In this document: in pieces, positions 1 through 10,900 of the stretch
How positions within the stretch are numbered: position 1 is the first letter of the stretch
How the letters are laid out: the number at the start of each line of letters is the position of its first letter
NCBI GenBank assembly: GCA_009746045.1
Contig: RPFO01000406.1
Location: 3,347,701 to 3,411,700, forward strand
DNA: 64,000 nucleotides
Source of the DNA: Mesostigma viride
Lineage: Eukaryota; Streptophyta; Mesostigmatophyceae; Mesostigmatales; Mesostigmataceae
Direction of reading: 5' to 3'
Translations under genes and position numbers: made by a program
The notes under the pieces: model-generated
What the model saw: the letters and a program-made list of their open reading frames with translations, nothing else
The model's database searches: none
What the model was told of the DNA's origin: nothing

Positions 1-74
1 AGGGGCTGGAGGTGTGGGCGGAGAGGGGTTGGAGGTGGTTGCAAGGGCTAGAGGGGGGGTAGAGGGGTAGCGTT

Positions 75-345
75 AGGGGAAGGGGAGCGCATGGTGTGGG
101 GGTGGGGGGGGGGATGGAGGGGAAGTGGAGCGCATGGTGTGGGGGGTGGGTGGGATGGAGGGGAAGGGGAGCGCATGCTGTGGGGGGTGGGGGGTGGGAT
201 GGAGGGGAAGGGGAGCGCATGGTGTGGGGTGGGTGGGATGGAGGGGAAGGGGAGCGCATGGTGGGGGGTGGGTGGGATGGAGGGGAAGGGGAGCGCATGG
301 TGTGGGGTGGGTGGGATGGAGGGGAAGGGTGGAAGGGGGCCGGAG
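75..345. repeat. G-rich ~41-bp tandem repeat in TMF-gene intron
   Basis: About six imperfect copies of a G-rich unit, each containing ggggagcgcatggtg followed by ggtgggatggag. The spacing varies by a few bases because of G-run length changes. It lies upstream of the first recognisable exon of the golgin gene and is presumably intronic. No coding exon is recognisable in positions 1-448. Confidence 0.75.
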
Positions 346-448
346 GAGGGGGGCGATTCATGGGGAAGCTCATGGAGGAAAAGGACTTCTGTTATTTGAC
401 AGTAGAACCACACCCTTTTCGTTACTATACAAGGCTTGCCCGTTGGCA

Positions 449-1460
449 CGTCTGACCGTGCGCAATGTGGGCAAGGTGGACCGCCTATCAGAGAGGCGTC
501 TGACCGTGCGCAATGTGGGCAAGGTGGACCGCCTATCAGAGAGGCGTCTGACCGTGCACAATGTGGGCAAGGTGGACCGCCTATCAGAGAGGCGTCTGAC
601 CGTGCGCAATGTGGGCAAGGTGGACCGCCTATCAGAGAGGCGTCTGACCGTGCACAATGTGGGCAAGGTGGACCGCCTATCAGAGAGGCGTCTGACCGTG
701 CGCAATGTGGGCAAGGTGGACCGCCTATCAGAGAGGCGTCTGACCGTGCACAATGTGGGCAAGGTGGACCGCCTATCAGAGAGGCGTCTGACCGTGCGCA
801 ATGTGGGCAAGGTGGACCGCCTATCAGAGAGGCGTCTGACCGTGCACAATGTGGGCAAGGTGGACCGCCTATCAGAGAGGCGTCTGACCGTGCGCAATGT
901 GGGCAAGGTGGACCGCCTATCAGAGAGGCGTCTGACCGTGCGCAATGTGGGCAAGGTGGACGGCCTATCAGAGAGGCGTCTGACCGTGCGCAATGTGGGC
1001 AAGGTGGACCGCCTATCAGAGAGGCGTCTGACCGTGCGCAATGTGGGCAAGGTGGACCGCCTATCAGAGAGGCGTCTGACCGTGCACAATGTGGGCAAGA
1101 TGGACCGCCTATCAGAGAGGCGTCTGACCGTGCACAATGTGGGCAAGATGGACCGCCTATCAGAGAGGCGTCTGACCGTGCACAATGTGGGCAAGATGGA
1201 CCGCCTATCAGAGAGGCGTCTGACCGTGCACAATGTGGGCAAGGTGGACCGCCTATCAGAGAGGCGTCTGACCGTGCGCAATGTGGGCAAGGTGGACCGC
1301 CTATCAGAGAGGCGTCTGACCGTGCACAATGTGGGCAAGATGGACCGCCTATCAGAGAGGCGTCTGACCGTGCGCAATGTGGGCAAGGTGGACCGCCTGT
1401 CAGAGAGGCGTCTGACCGTGCGCAATGTGGGCAAGACACACAGCCTGTCAGAGAGGGATC
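449..1460. repeat. 48-bp minisatellite, ~21 copies
   Basis: The unit begins cgtctgaccgtgcgcaatgt and ends cctatcagagagg. Copies differ mainly by cgc/cac and aaggtgg/aagatgg, and the last copy is diverged. Because 48 is a multiple of 3, two + frames and two - frames stay open through the array, so the long open frames here are expected by construction. The array lies just upstream of the splice acceptor at 1,677-1,678. It is in frame with that exon by chance or design, but the 16-residue repeat (RLTVRNVGKVDRLSER) resembles nothing in the TMF family. I treat it as intronic. Confidence 0.9.
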
Positions 1461-1678
1461 TGCAGCCTCATGGGTTGCCACTCCCCTGTCTTGCAGGCTG
1501 CGCTGGCTCGTACGCTCACCGGCACATCGCATGCCGCGCCTCGCTGGCGTTTCTCCCCCCATGCGGACCCCAGGTGTTGTCCATGGGTCCCCATTGTCTG
1601 GGCCTCCTTCCCTCCCCTTTACCGCCCCACCCCGCCATATCGCAATGCCCCCCAACCCCACCCCCATCCCCCACCCAG

Positions 1679-4600
1679 ATGCTGGAGAAGGAGCGGTCCC
1701 TCTTCTCCGAGCGCGAGCATAAGCTGCGCTCGGACATCAGCAACCTCCAGCAGGCGCGCGGCGGGAGCATGATGGGTTGGGGTAGCGCCGCAACACCCTC
1801 CGACTACCCCTCGCCAGGGGGACTCTTCCGCCAGGCGAGCGGCGCCGACGTGGCATCCAACCTGGGCGGCAGCAGCACCGTGTCGGGGCTGGAGGGTGTC
1901 CTCGGCGCGGCCAGCGAGACCAACGGGGGCGGCGACGGCGACACGGAGGCGGACCCCGGTTCCCCCGTGGGCAGCAGCGCGAGCAGCCAGGGCTTGCGCA
2001 TCAACCGGCGGCCCTCGTCCACGTTTGGTGGGCGCGTGGCGGACCACAGCGACGCGGCGCATAACCGGTGGAAGGACGCGGAGCGGCAGCTGTACGACCA
2101 GCGCATTGTGAGTGCACCCATCGGTGGTCGGGGGTGTGCTTGGCTAGCTGTACAACCAGCACATCATGAGTGGTGCGGGGGTTGATTTTGTGGCGGTGCG
2201 CCTGGCACAATACTCCCACAAACTATGTGCGGATGCGCACATGACACTTGCGCTTGGCTTTAGCATGCCCCGATGAGCTTATTTGGGGCAGCACTGCGCA
2301 CGCATTCCCCTCAATAACCGCGCACGCGCCCCCTTGTGTGGCTTGCTGTCTCCCCCCTCGTACCACTGACACCATCGTCACACCCCTGCCCTGCCCCCCT
2401 TGCGCTCCTCGTGCCATTAAACGCACCTGGAATGCACCTTGCCACGTCCCCTCACCCCGGGTCTGCCACCAGGCGAGCTTGGAGGCAACGCGCGACAGCT
2501 TGGCCGAGGAGCTGGTGCAGACGGCCTCGCAGGTACACAGGAGCCATGCTTGCTTCCTCGGTTCTCTGTGCTGGATCGCTCCATCCCATCACGTGGCATC
2601 CTTGTCATGCCATCATGGGCAGAATGGGTGGCCCCACGTCCACTGTTCAGCTGCGCATTGCATGCCAATCAAATTTTCCGCGCACCGCAAGAACACCCAG
2701 ACTGACCACTTGGGCACCAGAGTCTGCAGAAGGCATGGCAGATGCAGGCCCAGATCCAGGCGCAGGCTGCCTACAGGGCCGCAGATGAGGCCAAGACTTA
2801 ATGTAGAAAGGGAGGAGAGAAATGTAGAAAATTGGGGGGGATGAGAAGCAGGGGGGATGAGAAGCAGGGGGGATGAGAAGCAGGGGGAGCAACACCTGAC
2901 AGAGGCAGTGATCAAGGCAGACAGGGATAGGGCGCAGGGTCAGAGCCACCTGGCAGCAGACATGAGCAGGAGCGAGGGTGTGACGAGCCAGGCATGGGTG
3001 CTCGCGCATGCATTTCCACACAGATGGGAGCTGGGACACGAATGTTTCTGGCACACGCTCCTATGGACAGATCACCCCAGTCATTCTAAAGTTAAGATAA
3101 GATACCCCCATGGAAGCGTGCATCCCATCTCTCACAGGGTCTACGCCAACCATTGGCCGTTTGTCCAGCCAACATGGTTCACTCCCTGCAAACATGGGCC
3201 GTTTGTCCAACATGCCTTGTGCGCTGCCTGCAAACGTGTGGCCTGCCTCCCCCCTCCATCCCTGCCCTCCCCCCCCCCCTCTTCCCCCCCAGCTGGAGCT
3301 GCTGCAGCGCGAGGTGGCGGAGCTCCCCGCGATGAAGGCGGAGCTGGCGTCGCTGCGCGAGCGGCACGTGAAGGCGCTCGAGCTCATGGGGGAGCGCGAC
3401 GAGCAGGTGGGTGTGCGGGGGGCCATGGGAGCGCGACGAGCAGGTGGGTGTGCGGGGGGCCATGGGAGCGCGACGAGCAGGTGGGTGTGCTGGGGGCCAT
3501 GGGAGCGCGACGAGCAGGTGAGGGCGATAGTATGTGTGACGAGCAGGTGAGGGAGCGAACAAGGGGGAGCGATGAGCAGGTCTATGGGAGGGCGAGCGCA
3601 CCAAGCAGGTGAGGGGGGGGCGGCAGTAAAAAGCCAGTGGGGGGAAGATTGTAGTGAGCATCACGAGCAGGCAAGGGAAGGAGTCGGTGCACAGGTATAG
3701 TGCGGGGAATGGATGAGCGGGCGAGGGGAGTTGAAGCGACCGATATGCACAATTTGTTCATCAGGGGCACACTTTATATTTGGTTGACAAATTGCCCCCC
3801 ATAGGTCTGTAGTTGTGGGGGTTTGCATGGACTTGTTTGTCAGGTGTCACGTCCCACAAGCCATCACTCCATGGCTGCACAAACAAACAAGCGGTTTTGC
3901 CACCCCCGTACAAGGGTTGCGCGCTGGTCAGCAAGTGGTTGCGCGCTCCTGGCGTATCTTTGGCCGCACAGACGGCGCTGGTCTGTGCAGCCCCTTTTGC
4001 GCGCAAGCAAGGCAAGCCACGCAGCAAGCGCAGCGTGGTGCCCTTGCCTGGGCACACTTGTCCCTCGGTCACGTTAAGGTATATTTTATGTTTGTTCCTT
4101 GGGCGCCACTTGGGTGGCCCGGTGGTTGCAGCCGTGCGCATCACCCCCTATGGCCTGTCATCTAAACGGTCTGTGTGATGCCATCATGCGCGTGTGTGCC
4201 CAACTTTTGCCGCGCTGCCGACAGGTGGAGGAGCTGGGCGCGGACCTGTACGACATGAAGCAGATGTACCGCGAACAGATCAACATGCTCATTGGGCAGG
4301 TGAGGGGGGGCGTGTACGACATGCTGTTTGGGTAGGCGCGGGGGGGCAGATCAACATGCAGGTTGGGCTGATGATAGAAGGGAATGCATGGCAGTTCTGC
4401 TGGCCTTGTTTTCCCACGCAGGTGGATGGCAAATGCATGCGTTCTGCAAGGGGGAGGTCTCCTGGCATGATACGTTTCTCTGGTCGGAAAACAGCAGAGG
4501 ATGTGTGCGTGACCAGACATATAGCATGGTCACCAGCATGCACGCACAGTGTGTGGGGTGGTGGTGCAAGCGTCACTGCGCATAAGAAGGGCCTCGCCTC

Positions 4601-5383
4601 GCGTGCTGACGTAGGTAGCCTTGTTGTACTCAGGTGGGGGTCAATGGACGGTCCTGTCGATGTTGCCTATCTGATTACCCCAGCTGCCGCTGGGGAGTGG
4701 GCCACGTCATGTTCAGCTTTCCCTGGGCAGTCCTCGAGTTGGATGGGGCACCAAGGGCAACGCACGGCCTTGCACGTGTAGTACCAAAGGTCACACCTTC
4801 TGCATGCAGGTCAAAAGGCAAGGCCTGCTGCGTGGAGGACCAAACGCAAGGCCTTGCGCGTGTAGGACAACAGGCCACACCTTGTGTGTGTAGGACCAAA
4901 GGCAAGGCCTTGTGCGTGTCACCGCCTGGTTTCTCGCATGCCTATGAAAAGTGGTGAATGATCCGGGGCTCCCTGGTTGTCAGAGAGTTGGATTGGTGCC
5001 CACTCGGTGCAACGCTGCATGGTATGCAGGGTGGTGGCTCGGGCGCAGATGCCAGCATGGCTTCTTGGCTAGCATGCCGCAATGGCACCGTGGAATGGCT
5101 GCGTGAAACGCCTTTCCCGAGAAGTGTGCGAAAAAGGCAGGTTTGCAGGTGGTTCCTATCTCAACTATGGTGCCCTGTATGCAGGGGACATATGGCCTTC
5201 GCTAGACATATCTGCACCATTCTATCGTAATCTTTCCTTCATCTAGTGGCACCTGACATGCCTTGTGGCGTGATCGCTGTGTGTGTGACGTTGCAGATCG
5301 AACGGGCGGCCTCAGGTCAGCAGCAAATCACTGCAGCTGTAGCAGCTTCAAGTCTTAATCTCGCGGCTGCCACAACAGGGTAA
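1679..5383 (+). CDS. TMF1: TMF-type golgin (TATA element modulatory factor family), C-terminal exons
   Basis: This is the 3' end of a coiled-coil golgin. The family tethers vesicles at the Golgi and binds Rab6, and its conserved C-terminal coiled coil is the Pfam TMF_TATA_bd domain. Exons by GT-AG are 1,679-2,107, 2,473-2,532, 3,293-3,406, 4,225-4,299 and 5,297-5,383 (TAA), all phase 0, giving about 254 residues. The first exon has a helical start (MLEKERSLFSEREHKLRSDI), then a Ser/Gly-rich linker, then KDAERQLYDQRI. Exons 2-4 give the family signature: ASLEATRDSLAEEL, then VAELPAMKAELASLRERH, then EELGADLYDMKQMYREQI. The last exon adds a short Ala/Gln-rich tail. The 5' part lies left of the window. 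The introns hold repeats and copies of exon ends. The family call rests on the C-terminal motif match. Rab6 binding is inferred from the family. Confidence 0.85.
2137..2176 (+). repeat. Decayed copy of exon end plus 5' splice site
   Basis: The bases gctgtacaaccagcacatca, followed by tgagtg, repeat with a few substitutions the end of the preceding exon and its donor (gctgtacgaccagcgcatt, then gtgagtg, ending at 2,107). The copy lies about 50 bases into the intron. Confidence 0.75.
2533..3292 (+). other. TMF intron 2, no gene seen
   Basis: This intron holds a 17-bp direct repeat (ggggggatgagaagcag, three copies near 2,836-2,885). It also has an open stretch at about 2,731-2,799 that reads as a Gln/Ala-rich helix but has no donor before its stop. 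The family alignment needs no exon here, since exons 2 and 3 join seamlessly. Confidence 0.6.
3391..3612 (+). repeat. 37-bp tandem copies of exon 3 end with its splice donor
   Basis: The last 16 bases of exon 3 plus the first 21 intron bases repeat at exactly 37-bp spacing, starting at 3,391, 3,428, 3,465 and 3,502. Each copy carries gacgagcag followed by GT, giving donors at 3,407, 3,444, 3,481 and 3,518. Shorter derivatives ending agcag|gt follow, with donors at 3,547, 3,580 and 3,609. The donor at 3,407 keeps the family alignment contiguous. The donor at 3,518 would also keep the reading frame, adding 37 residues (111 bases), while those at +37 and +74 would shift it. Confidence 0.85.
3613..4224 (+). 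other. Remainder of TMF intron 3
   Basis: Unique sequence with no recognisable gene, transposon or RNA. Several overlapping short open frames exist on both strands but none has family features. Confidence 0.5.
4300..4375 (+). repeat. Partial copy of exon 4 end in intron 4
   Basis: Intron 4 opens gtgaggggggcgtgtacgac. Then cagatcaacatgcaggttgg at about 4,348-4,367 imitates the exon end cagatcaacatgctcattgg plus cag and donor. The copy is decayed. Confidence 0.6.
4745..4925. repeat. Degenerate ~30-bp repeats in TMF intron 4
   Basis: Four to five imperfect copies of a unit containing aaggccttgcgcgtgtagga and ccaaaggcaagg. The rest of the intron up to 5,296 shows no coding or RNA feature. Confidence 0.6.
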
Positions 5384-5533
5384 CGGCCTGTTGTGGAGGC
5401 GTAATGGCTGGAGGTGCACAACTGGAGCTGGAACTGTCCCGGAGCTGGAAGAGGTTCCCCCTCAATTGCTAAAAACACCTTTTAGACGCAGTTGTTTTTA
5501 AGGGGAAGCGCATAGCACTTGCCACCTGGCAGA

Positions 5534-5538
5534 TGTAA
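5534..5538 (+). promoter_or_regulatory. Candidate TGTAA poly(A) signal of the TMF gene
   Basis: TGTAA occurs about 150 bases after the TAA at 5,381-5,383. TGTAA is the usual poly(A) signal in chlorophyte algae. A five-base match is weak on its own. Confidence 0.35.
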
Positions 5539-6673
5539 TGTTCGCTGTCACAAGCATTTCCATGTTTATGACATGGAAGGCATGGTAACTATGCAATGCC
5601 AAACTTGGACAGATGCCCTTGTTGGGCATGTCTACTGCTGCAAGTGGCAGAATTGAATAAGCACGCCATGGCCCTGAAGCACTCTTTTCTGACACAGCCA
5701 GTTCTATTTGAGAAGGGTGAGGGAGATGGCCAAGAATATTTGGCATCCACTTGTGTATTCTCTTGTGTGCTCGGCAGATCTGCTTGTTTGATGGTTATGT
5801 CGTCATCGTGCAAAGTGAAGTCTTGCAAAATTTAAGTGCATACTTTTGTAGACTTCAAGAGGGTCGGATGTGTTGTGTTCACTGAAGCACGGGCCCCTGT
5901 GCAGCGGTCACAGATTCCTAATTTATGAGTGCCAACTATACCCTATGGAAGTTGATTCAATAAACCATTTGATTCTATCAAGCAATCAATGCATTTCATG
6001 CATCTCAGTGTATTCGCGTAGTATCTCCGAGCATCTGAGACCTGTGATGCCAGATCTCCTTTGCGGCCTTTCCGAGCTTGGCACTGGATTTGTAGTCCCC
6101 ACCGTCGCGTCGCTACAGTACTATACATGATGTTTTCTGGCATACGTGGGCGCTCCCCCACCGTGGTTCACGCCGCACATTTGAAAGTGATGTTCAACGG
6201 ATTTCAGTTGCCTTTGCACCGCGTGCAGTTTTCTTGGACGTTTGGATCAACATGGCATGGCTAATGCAATGACTCCAAGACACCTCACGATGGCCCCTCC
6301 GCAGGGCTGCGACCAGCTCAGCCTGGCAGGCACCTCCTCACGTTGGCTGGGCCCAGCAATGCTAGCTGATGCCGCAAGGCCCGCACTTTCAAAGTACAGC
6401 TAGTAGATGACATGGGGGGGCTAGGCCTCTCCGTGATTTAGAACAAGATGATGGATCGACAAGGCCAAGTGGGCTCAGGTCATAGAGGACAACAGCCCCC
6501 CTCCAGTGGGGAAGCACCCGCGTGTTTGCAAACGCGGGAAGCATGCTAGACAAGACCCCTAGGGTCGAGGGCACCATAGATAGGTTGTCGATCTCCTTGA
6601 TAGATATAGAGTTAGACTGTTGTTGTTGATAGATTAGGACCAGGTAGACACCTCCTCATATGGCAGGGTCCCT
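5539..6673. other. Intergenic, nothing recognised
   Basis: Lower-GC sequence than the exons, with only short, overlapping open frames on both strands. I see no domain, RNA gene or terminal repeat. Confidence 0.5.
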
Positions 6674-7051
6674 TTGTCCAGTCGCAAACCACTGGCAAAC
6701 TTGCGCGCGCCCCGCGTACCGACGCGGCGCAACCCGGACCTATGTGACACAATGTCACAATCGCTTGAGGACGCAGGGCTTCTGGGATTATCTGTACTCC
6801 GCGCCCGCATGATAGACAAGGAGAAATGGGCTGCCGTCTGCGATAGGCACCTTCCTGTGGGGCATGCTCCTGTTTTCTCCCCGCAGGCCCCGCGGCCGAT
6901 TGGTAGAATGCAGAGTAGAAGTCCTCAGGTGGAGGTTATTGCCCCTGAGGATAGCCGCTACACTACCGCCTTGTCTGCGATTACAGTAGAGGACAGCTCA
7001 GATGAGATGATGACTATATCCCCCTCTAGTGACTACATGGTTGGGGCATGA
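6674..7051 (+). CDS. Hypothetical 125-residue open frame
   Basis: An open frame of 125 codons, ATG to TGA. The N-terminal part is Arg/Pro-rich. The middle reads [19 protein letters not shown] and the acidic C-terminus contains [11 protein letters not shown] recognise no family. It sits alone between the TMF gene and a (CATC)n array, next to the transposon cluster, so a transposon-derived remnant is as likely as a gene. The composition is more protein-like than the shadow frames around it. Confidence 0.25.
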
Positions 7052-7178
7052 TGCAGACGATCTTTGTAACTTTCGTGTAACTTTCTAATGAGATTAGCAT
7101 AGTACTCTGTGCACATGCCCATGCGCATGACACGCAAGTACTTACTTAGATAGATTCGACCGGTAGGACTGCGTGTAC

Positions 7179-7958
7179 CCATCCATCCATCCATCCATCC
7201 ATCCATCCATCCATCCATCCATCCATCCATCCATCCATCCATCCATCCATCCATCCATCCATCCATCCATCCATCCATCCATCCATCCATCCATCCATCC
7301 ATCCATCCATCCATCCATCCATCCATCCATCCATCCATCCATCCATCCATCCATCCATCCATCCATCCATCCATCCATCCATCCATCCATCCATCCATCC
7401 ATCCATCCATCCATCCATCCATCCATCCATCCATCCATCCATCCATCCATCCATCCATCCATCCATCCATCCATCCATCCGGCATCCATCCATCCATCCA
7501 TCCATCCATCCATCCATCCATCCATCCATCCATCCATCCATCCATCCATCCATCCATCCATCCATCCATCCATCCATCCATCCATCCATCCATCCATCCA
7601 TCCATCCATCCATCCATCCATCCATCCATCCATCCATCCATCCATCCATCCATCCATCCATCCATCCATCCATCCATCCATCCATCCATCCATCCATCCA
7701 TCCATCCATCCATCCATCCATCCATCCATCCATCCATCCATCCATCCATCCATCCATCCATCCATCCATCCATCCATCCATCCATCCATCCATCCATCCA
7801 TCCATCCATCCATCCATCCATCCATCCATCCATCCATCCATCCATCCATCCATCCATCCATCCATCCATCCATCCATCCATCCATCCATCCATCCATCCA
7901 TCCATCCATCCATCCATCCATCCATCCATCCATCCATCCGTCCGTCCATCCATCCATC
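7179..7958. repeat. (CATC)n microsatellite, ~195 copies
   Basis: Nearly perfect tetranucleotide array with one interruption (ccggcatcc) near 7,480 and two CGTC variants at the 3' end. All frames read through as SIHP or WMDG repeats, which are not genes. Confidence 0.98.
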
Positions 7959-8792
7959 GGCATCGGGGTCAATACTCCGTGACTCCCCGACCGGAGCACA
8001 GTTTATTCACGAGTTTAATTCATTGAATCAATCAATGCAATGACTGACTAGCTAGTAGACCTTTTCCGGGTGGTTTTCCACTTGCAGGGATTTCCTCGTA
8101 AATGGTGGCCGGGAGAGTAATCGCAGCGATGGTGCTCACCACTAGATACTCCCGGCAATGCAGGTGGGCGCGAAACAAACGCCCTGATCAAGCAAGATGT
8201 TTCCGGCCCCACCGTCCAGGTCATCTAGTCGCTCTAATAAGCGTTAGCAAGCCATAATTTCAATGAACAAGGAAGGCTGCACATGTCCATCTCCATTCAT
8301 ATCGATCCATAATCCTGAACGACTCACAAACTCGGACAAGATAACGGCAGGCTCGAGCTACTGCATCATTGGTCTGGATTCGCCAGATTTCTGGCCTTAG
8401 TAGTGCGCTGGTTGTCTAATTGATATTAGCCGCGCTGGGCAGGTGGCGCTTTTTTGCTAAAATTCCATGTTTTAGAACCGCTTGCTCGATCGCTTCACAT
8501 TTAACAACACGAAAGAGGCTCAAAAGCAACAATTTAATGACTTGGGCTGCGCTTGACCGCAGTCCAAGCGCAGATTCTATAGCATTCATTTTGCTCGTGC
8601 CGACATGATACGTCTGTGTTCTGTCCGTTACGGAATATTGGCGCATGTTCCTCCAATTAACTGATCACGGCAGAATCATGCCAGTAATCCAGCGTTATTC
8701 GGCGCCCACTTGCATTAAATGAAAGTTATTATGGGCAGCGCCGCCATGTTAGCCATGGTCTGGGTGGCGCTCATGGCGGCTCGTGGCTCGAG
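7959..8792. other. Intergenic, nothing recognised
   Basis: AT-richer sequence between the CATC array and the LINE tails. It has only two short mirror-image open frames at 8,416-8,646 with no family features. Confidence 0.5.
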
Positions 8793-8797
8793 TGGCA

Positions 8798-9188
8798 ATA
8801 TATATTCATTGAGAATGATAAATTACGGGGGTGCGATTGGCATGCAACATAAGGAAAAAACCGAAAAGAAGAAGAACCCTAAAGAAAATATTAGTAATCT
8901 GACACGGGCAGGCAATTAGGATCACACCAGCTGCACAAGGTACAACTAACTACATCACAAAACTACGACACGCAGCAGCATCGCTGCCGGCCCACCAGGC
9001 CTGGGAGGGATCTAGACCGCATGGGTTGCGACAAAGTCGGCCCGGGTGCGGCGGAATAACGCATCAGCCACGGTGCGAGTTAGGGCGAGTGACAGACACT
9101 GCCACCTGGCAATACGAGGACCACGTGCGGGCAGACCACAGGGCGGTATAACTCTCGAGGACGTTGAGGCGGTCTTCACGGTGGCAAT
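8798..9188 (-). mobile_element. 5'-truncated LINE tail, subfamily 2
   Basis: Read on the - strand, this is a degenerate copy of the LINE C-terminus and 3' UTR. It includes a diverged version of the stretch that encodes the final residues in the better-preserved copies (aligned with 9,440-9,540), then a tail ending near attcattgagaatgataaat. TGGCAAT flanks both sides (8,793-8,799 and 9,182-9,188), which may be a short target duplication. Confidence 0.65.
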
Positions 9189-9189
9189 T

Positions 9190-9290
9190 AATATATATTC
9201 ATTGAAAATGATAAATTACAGAGGTGAGATTGGCATGCAACATAAGGAAAACCCCGAAAAGAAGAAGAACCCTGAAGAAACCCCATATTA
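9190..9290 (-). mobile_element. LINE 3' tail only, subfamily 2
   Basis: A second copy of the 3' tail seen at 8,798-8,890, including aatgataaattac, attggcatgcaacataagg and agaagaagaaccct. The body is missing. It is the target into which the next copy inserted. Confidence 0.65.
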
Positions 9291-9298
9291 ATATATAT

Positions 9299-10166
9299 AT
9301 TAAAAATATAATTACTTACAGCAGAGTGAAATCACTCAAACCAAAGCAAACGCCCAGCTATGAACCTATATACAGAGCCATGTCAAAGCTCTATACTACG
9401 ATAAGACCAATGGAAACGCCTAACGGGAGGAACCTAATAGCCCTGCTGCACCGCAAAATCAGCCCGCGTACGGCGGAGCATGATGTCAGCCATGGCCCGA
9501 GTCAGCGCCACCGACAAGCGCTGACGCCAATATGACGTCCAGGTCCGCGCCGACCATGGGGCCCGCTGGCCCTCCAGGTCCAGCCGGTCCTCCCGGAGCC
9601 GGCAACACTCCTTGAAGAAGGCGGAGGTCAGGGGCCCCATGGCCCCAAACTCCTCCAGGACAAAGGGCACCACACGATGGTGCCCGACGTCGCCGTAGGC
9701 CAGGAGCTTGGCCCGCTCCGCCCGGTCCGCCGTGTAACCTGCCGTGAGGGAGGCCCCAGCCACGTGGCTAAGAGCCAAGGGCCGCGCCACCGAAACGTCA
9801 ATAAGCAGATGCCGGCCAGCCCCCTCAAAGTCCAGCACCACGATGTCAGGCCGGTGGTTGGGGGAATAGAAGGCAGCGCCATCCGCATCCTCGGACCGGA
9901 TGTTCGCGTGGGGGAAAACCGACCGGATCATGGCGAGCACCACCGTCAGGAGGACAGTGTGCAAATACAAATACCAATTCTGATTCTGTTGGCCCCCCAT
10001 GCAGGCAAGGTAGTGAGTCCCCGTGGGATCCAGCGGCTGCCCACAGCTACCACAAGGCCGCCCGGCCGGAACAAGAGGCTGCGGGGCAAATAGCTGGTGC
10101 CGGAGCGCCACCGAGTAGTGGCTGGGAGCCAAGGCGAATGGGGGGGCCATGGGAAGAGCACGAAGG
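9299..10166 (-). mobile_element. Young 5'-truncated LINE copy with 13-bp target duplication
   Basis: This copy is nearly identical to 10,984-11,850; I count about four differences by eye over roughly 860 bases. It is flanked by TATTAATATATAT at 9,286-9,298 and 10,167-10,179, a perfect 13-bp target-site duplication as expected from target-primed reverse transcription. It keeps only the 3' part of the element: the end of the ORF with the endonuclease domain, a 3' UTR and TGTAA (TTACA on + at 9,316-9,320). Confidence 0.92.
9434..10150 (-). pseudogene. LINE restriction-like endonuclease domain (truncated copy)
   Basis: An open frame of 238 codons covering the C-terminal part of the LINE polyprotein. 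It shows a CCHC zinc knuckle (CGSCGQPLDPTGTHYLAC; spacing C-X2-C-X8-H-X4-C), then the PD-(D/E)XK-type endonuclease core with RPDIVVLDFEG and LLIDVSV. This is the arrangement of R2-superfamily endonucleases, which nick the target for reverse transcription. The reverse transcriptase is absent, so the copy cannot move on its own. The frame starts with an internal Met of the parent ORF. Confidence 0.85.
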
Positions 10167-10179
10167 TATTAATATATAT

Positions 10180-10625
10180 GGGCCCTAAGACGGCGGAGTT
10201 TTTTCACGAGTGCTGGCATGCCAGCGGCGGAAAGACTGCCTCGATTTCAAGGGTCAGACTGCCCCGTGGTCTGCCCGGACATGGTCCTCGTATTGGCGGC
10301 ACGGCGTCTGTCCCTCGCCCTAGCTCACTCGCACGGTGGCTGTTGTGTTATTCCGCGCCGCGTCCGGACCGACTTTGTTGCGACCCTGGCAATGTAGGTC
10401 ACTTCCCGGCTCGGCCTGCCGGTGGGACGACAGAGGTGTTGCCGCGTTGTCGTAGTTTGGTGTTGTCGTTAGTTGTACCTTTTGCTGCCAGGCTTGATGA
10501 TTCCTTGCATACCCGTGTCGGATTCTTATTATTGTCTCAAGAGGGTTCTTCTTTTCGGGGTAAAGTTTCCTTCTGTTGCATGCTATTCTCACCTCGGCAA
10601 TTTATCATTCTCAATGAATACATAT
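10180..10625 (+). mobile_element. LINE tail, subfamily 2, inverted orientation
   Basis: Here the + strand carries a degenerate LINE C-terminus (aligned with, but diverged from, 9,440-9,600) followed by the subfamily-2 tail ending in tttatcattctcaatgaata. That is the reverse complement of the tail near 8,800. No intact frame remains. Confidence 0.65.
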
Positions 10626-10633
10626 TATCAAAA

Positions 10634-10710
10634 AGTATAATTACTTACATCATCAGAGTGAAGGCACCCAATTTAAAATAAACAAAGCCAACTGCTAACA
10701 AGAGATACCA
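10634..10710 (-). mobile_element. LINE 3' tail, subfamily 3 (left arm of an inverted pair)
   Basis: Contains ataattacttacatcatcag and cacccaatttaaaataaaca. These match in reverse complement the stretch at 10,901-10,966, so the two arms could form a fold-back. Confidence 0.65.
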
Positions 10711-10900
10711 TGACAAAATAAATACAGGCGCCGGCATGGGACACTTGATCCACACTGCGGAAATTATGAAGTAAAACAGCCTAATAAGCGTGCTGCGCGT
10801 ATGGTGCCTACGTGTCCAGCATACATAAGAAAGCCAATTTCGCAGTCACGTGTACATGCATACATCAACATATATACTTTGGCTGTCGTTGTTTTGCTGT
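10711..10900. other. Spacer between inverted LINE tails
   Basis: About 190 bases with no recognisable feature, forming the loop of the inverted pair on either side. Confidence 0.5.

Noticed and set aside
48-1667. 539-codon - strand Cys/His-rich repeat frame (PHCARSDASLIGGP)
   Set aside because: Regular C-x-x-C spacing looks like zinc fingers but is only the 48-bp satellite read backwards. No flanking protein-like sequence.
449-1678. 48-bp array as part of TMF coding sequence
   Set aside because: The frame is open into the next exon, but a good acceptor with pyrimidine tract lies at 1,660-1,678 and the TMF family has no such repeat. cDNA would settle it.
2731-2799. Possible extra TMF exon (KAWQMQAQIQAQAAYRAADE)
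   Set aside because: Acceptor-like ctgcag is present but there is no donor before the stop, and the family alignment is continuous without it.
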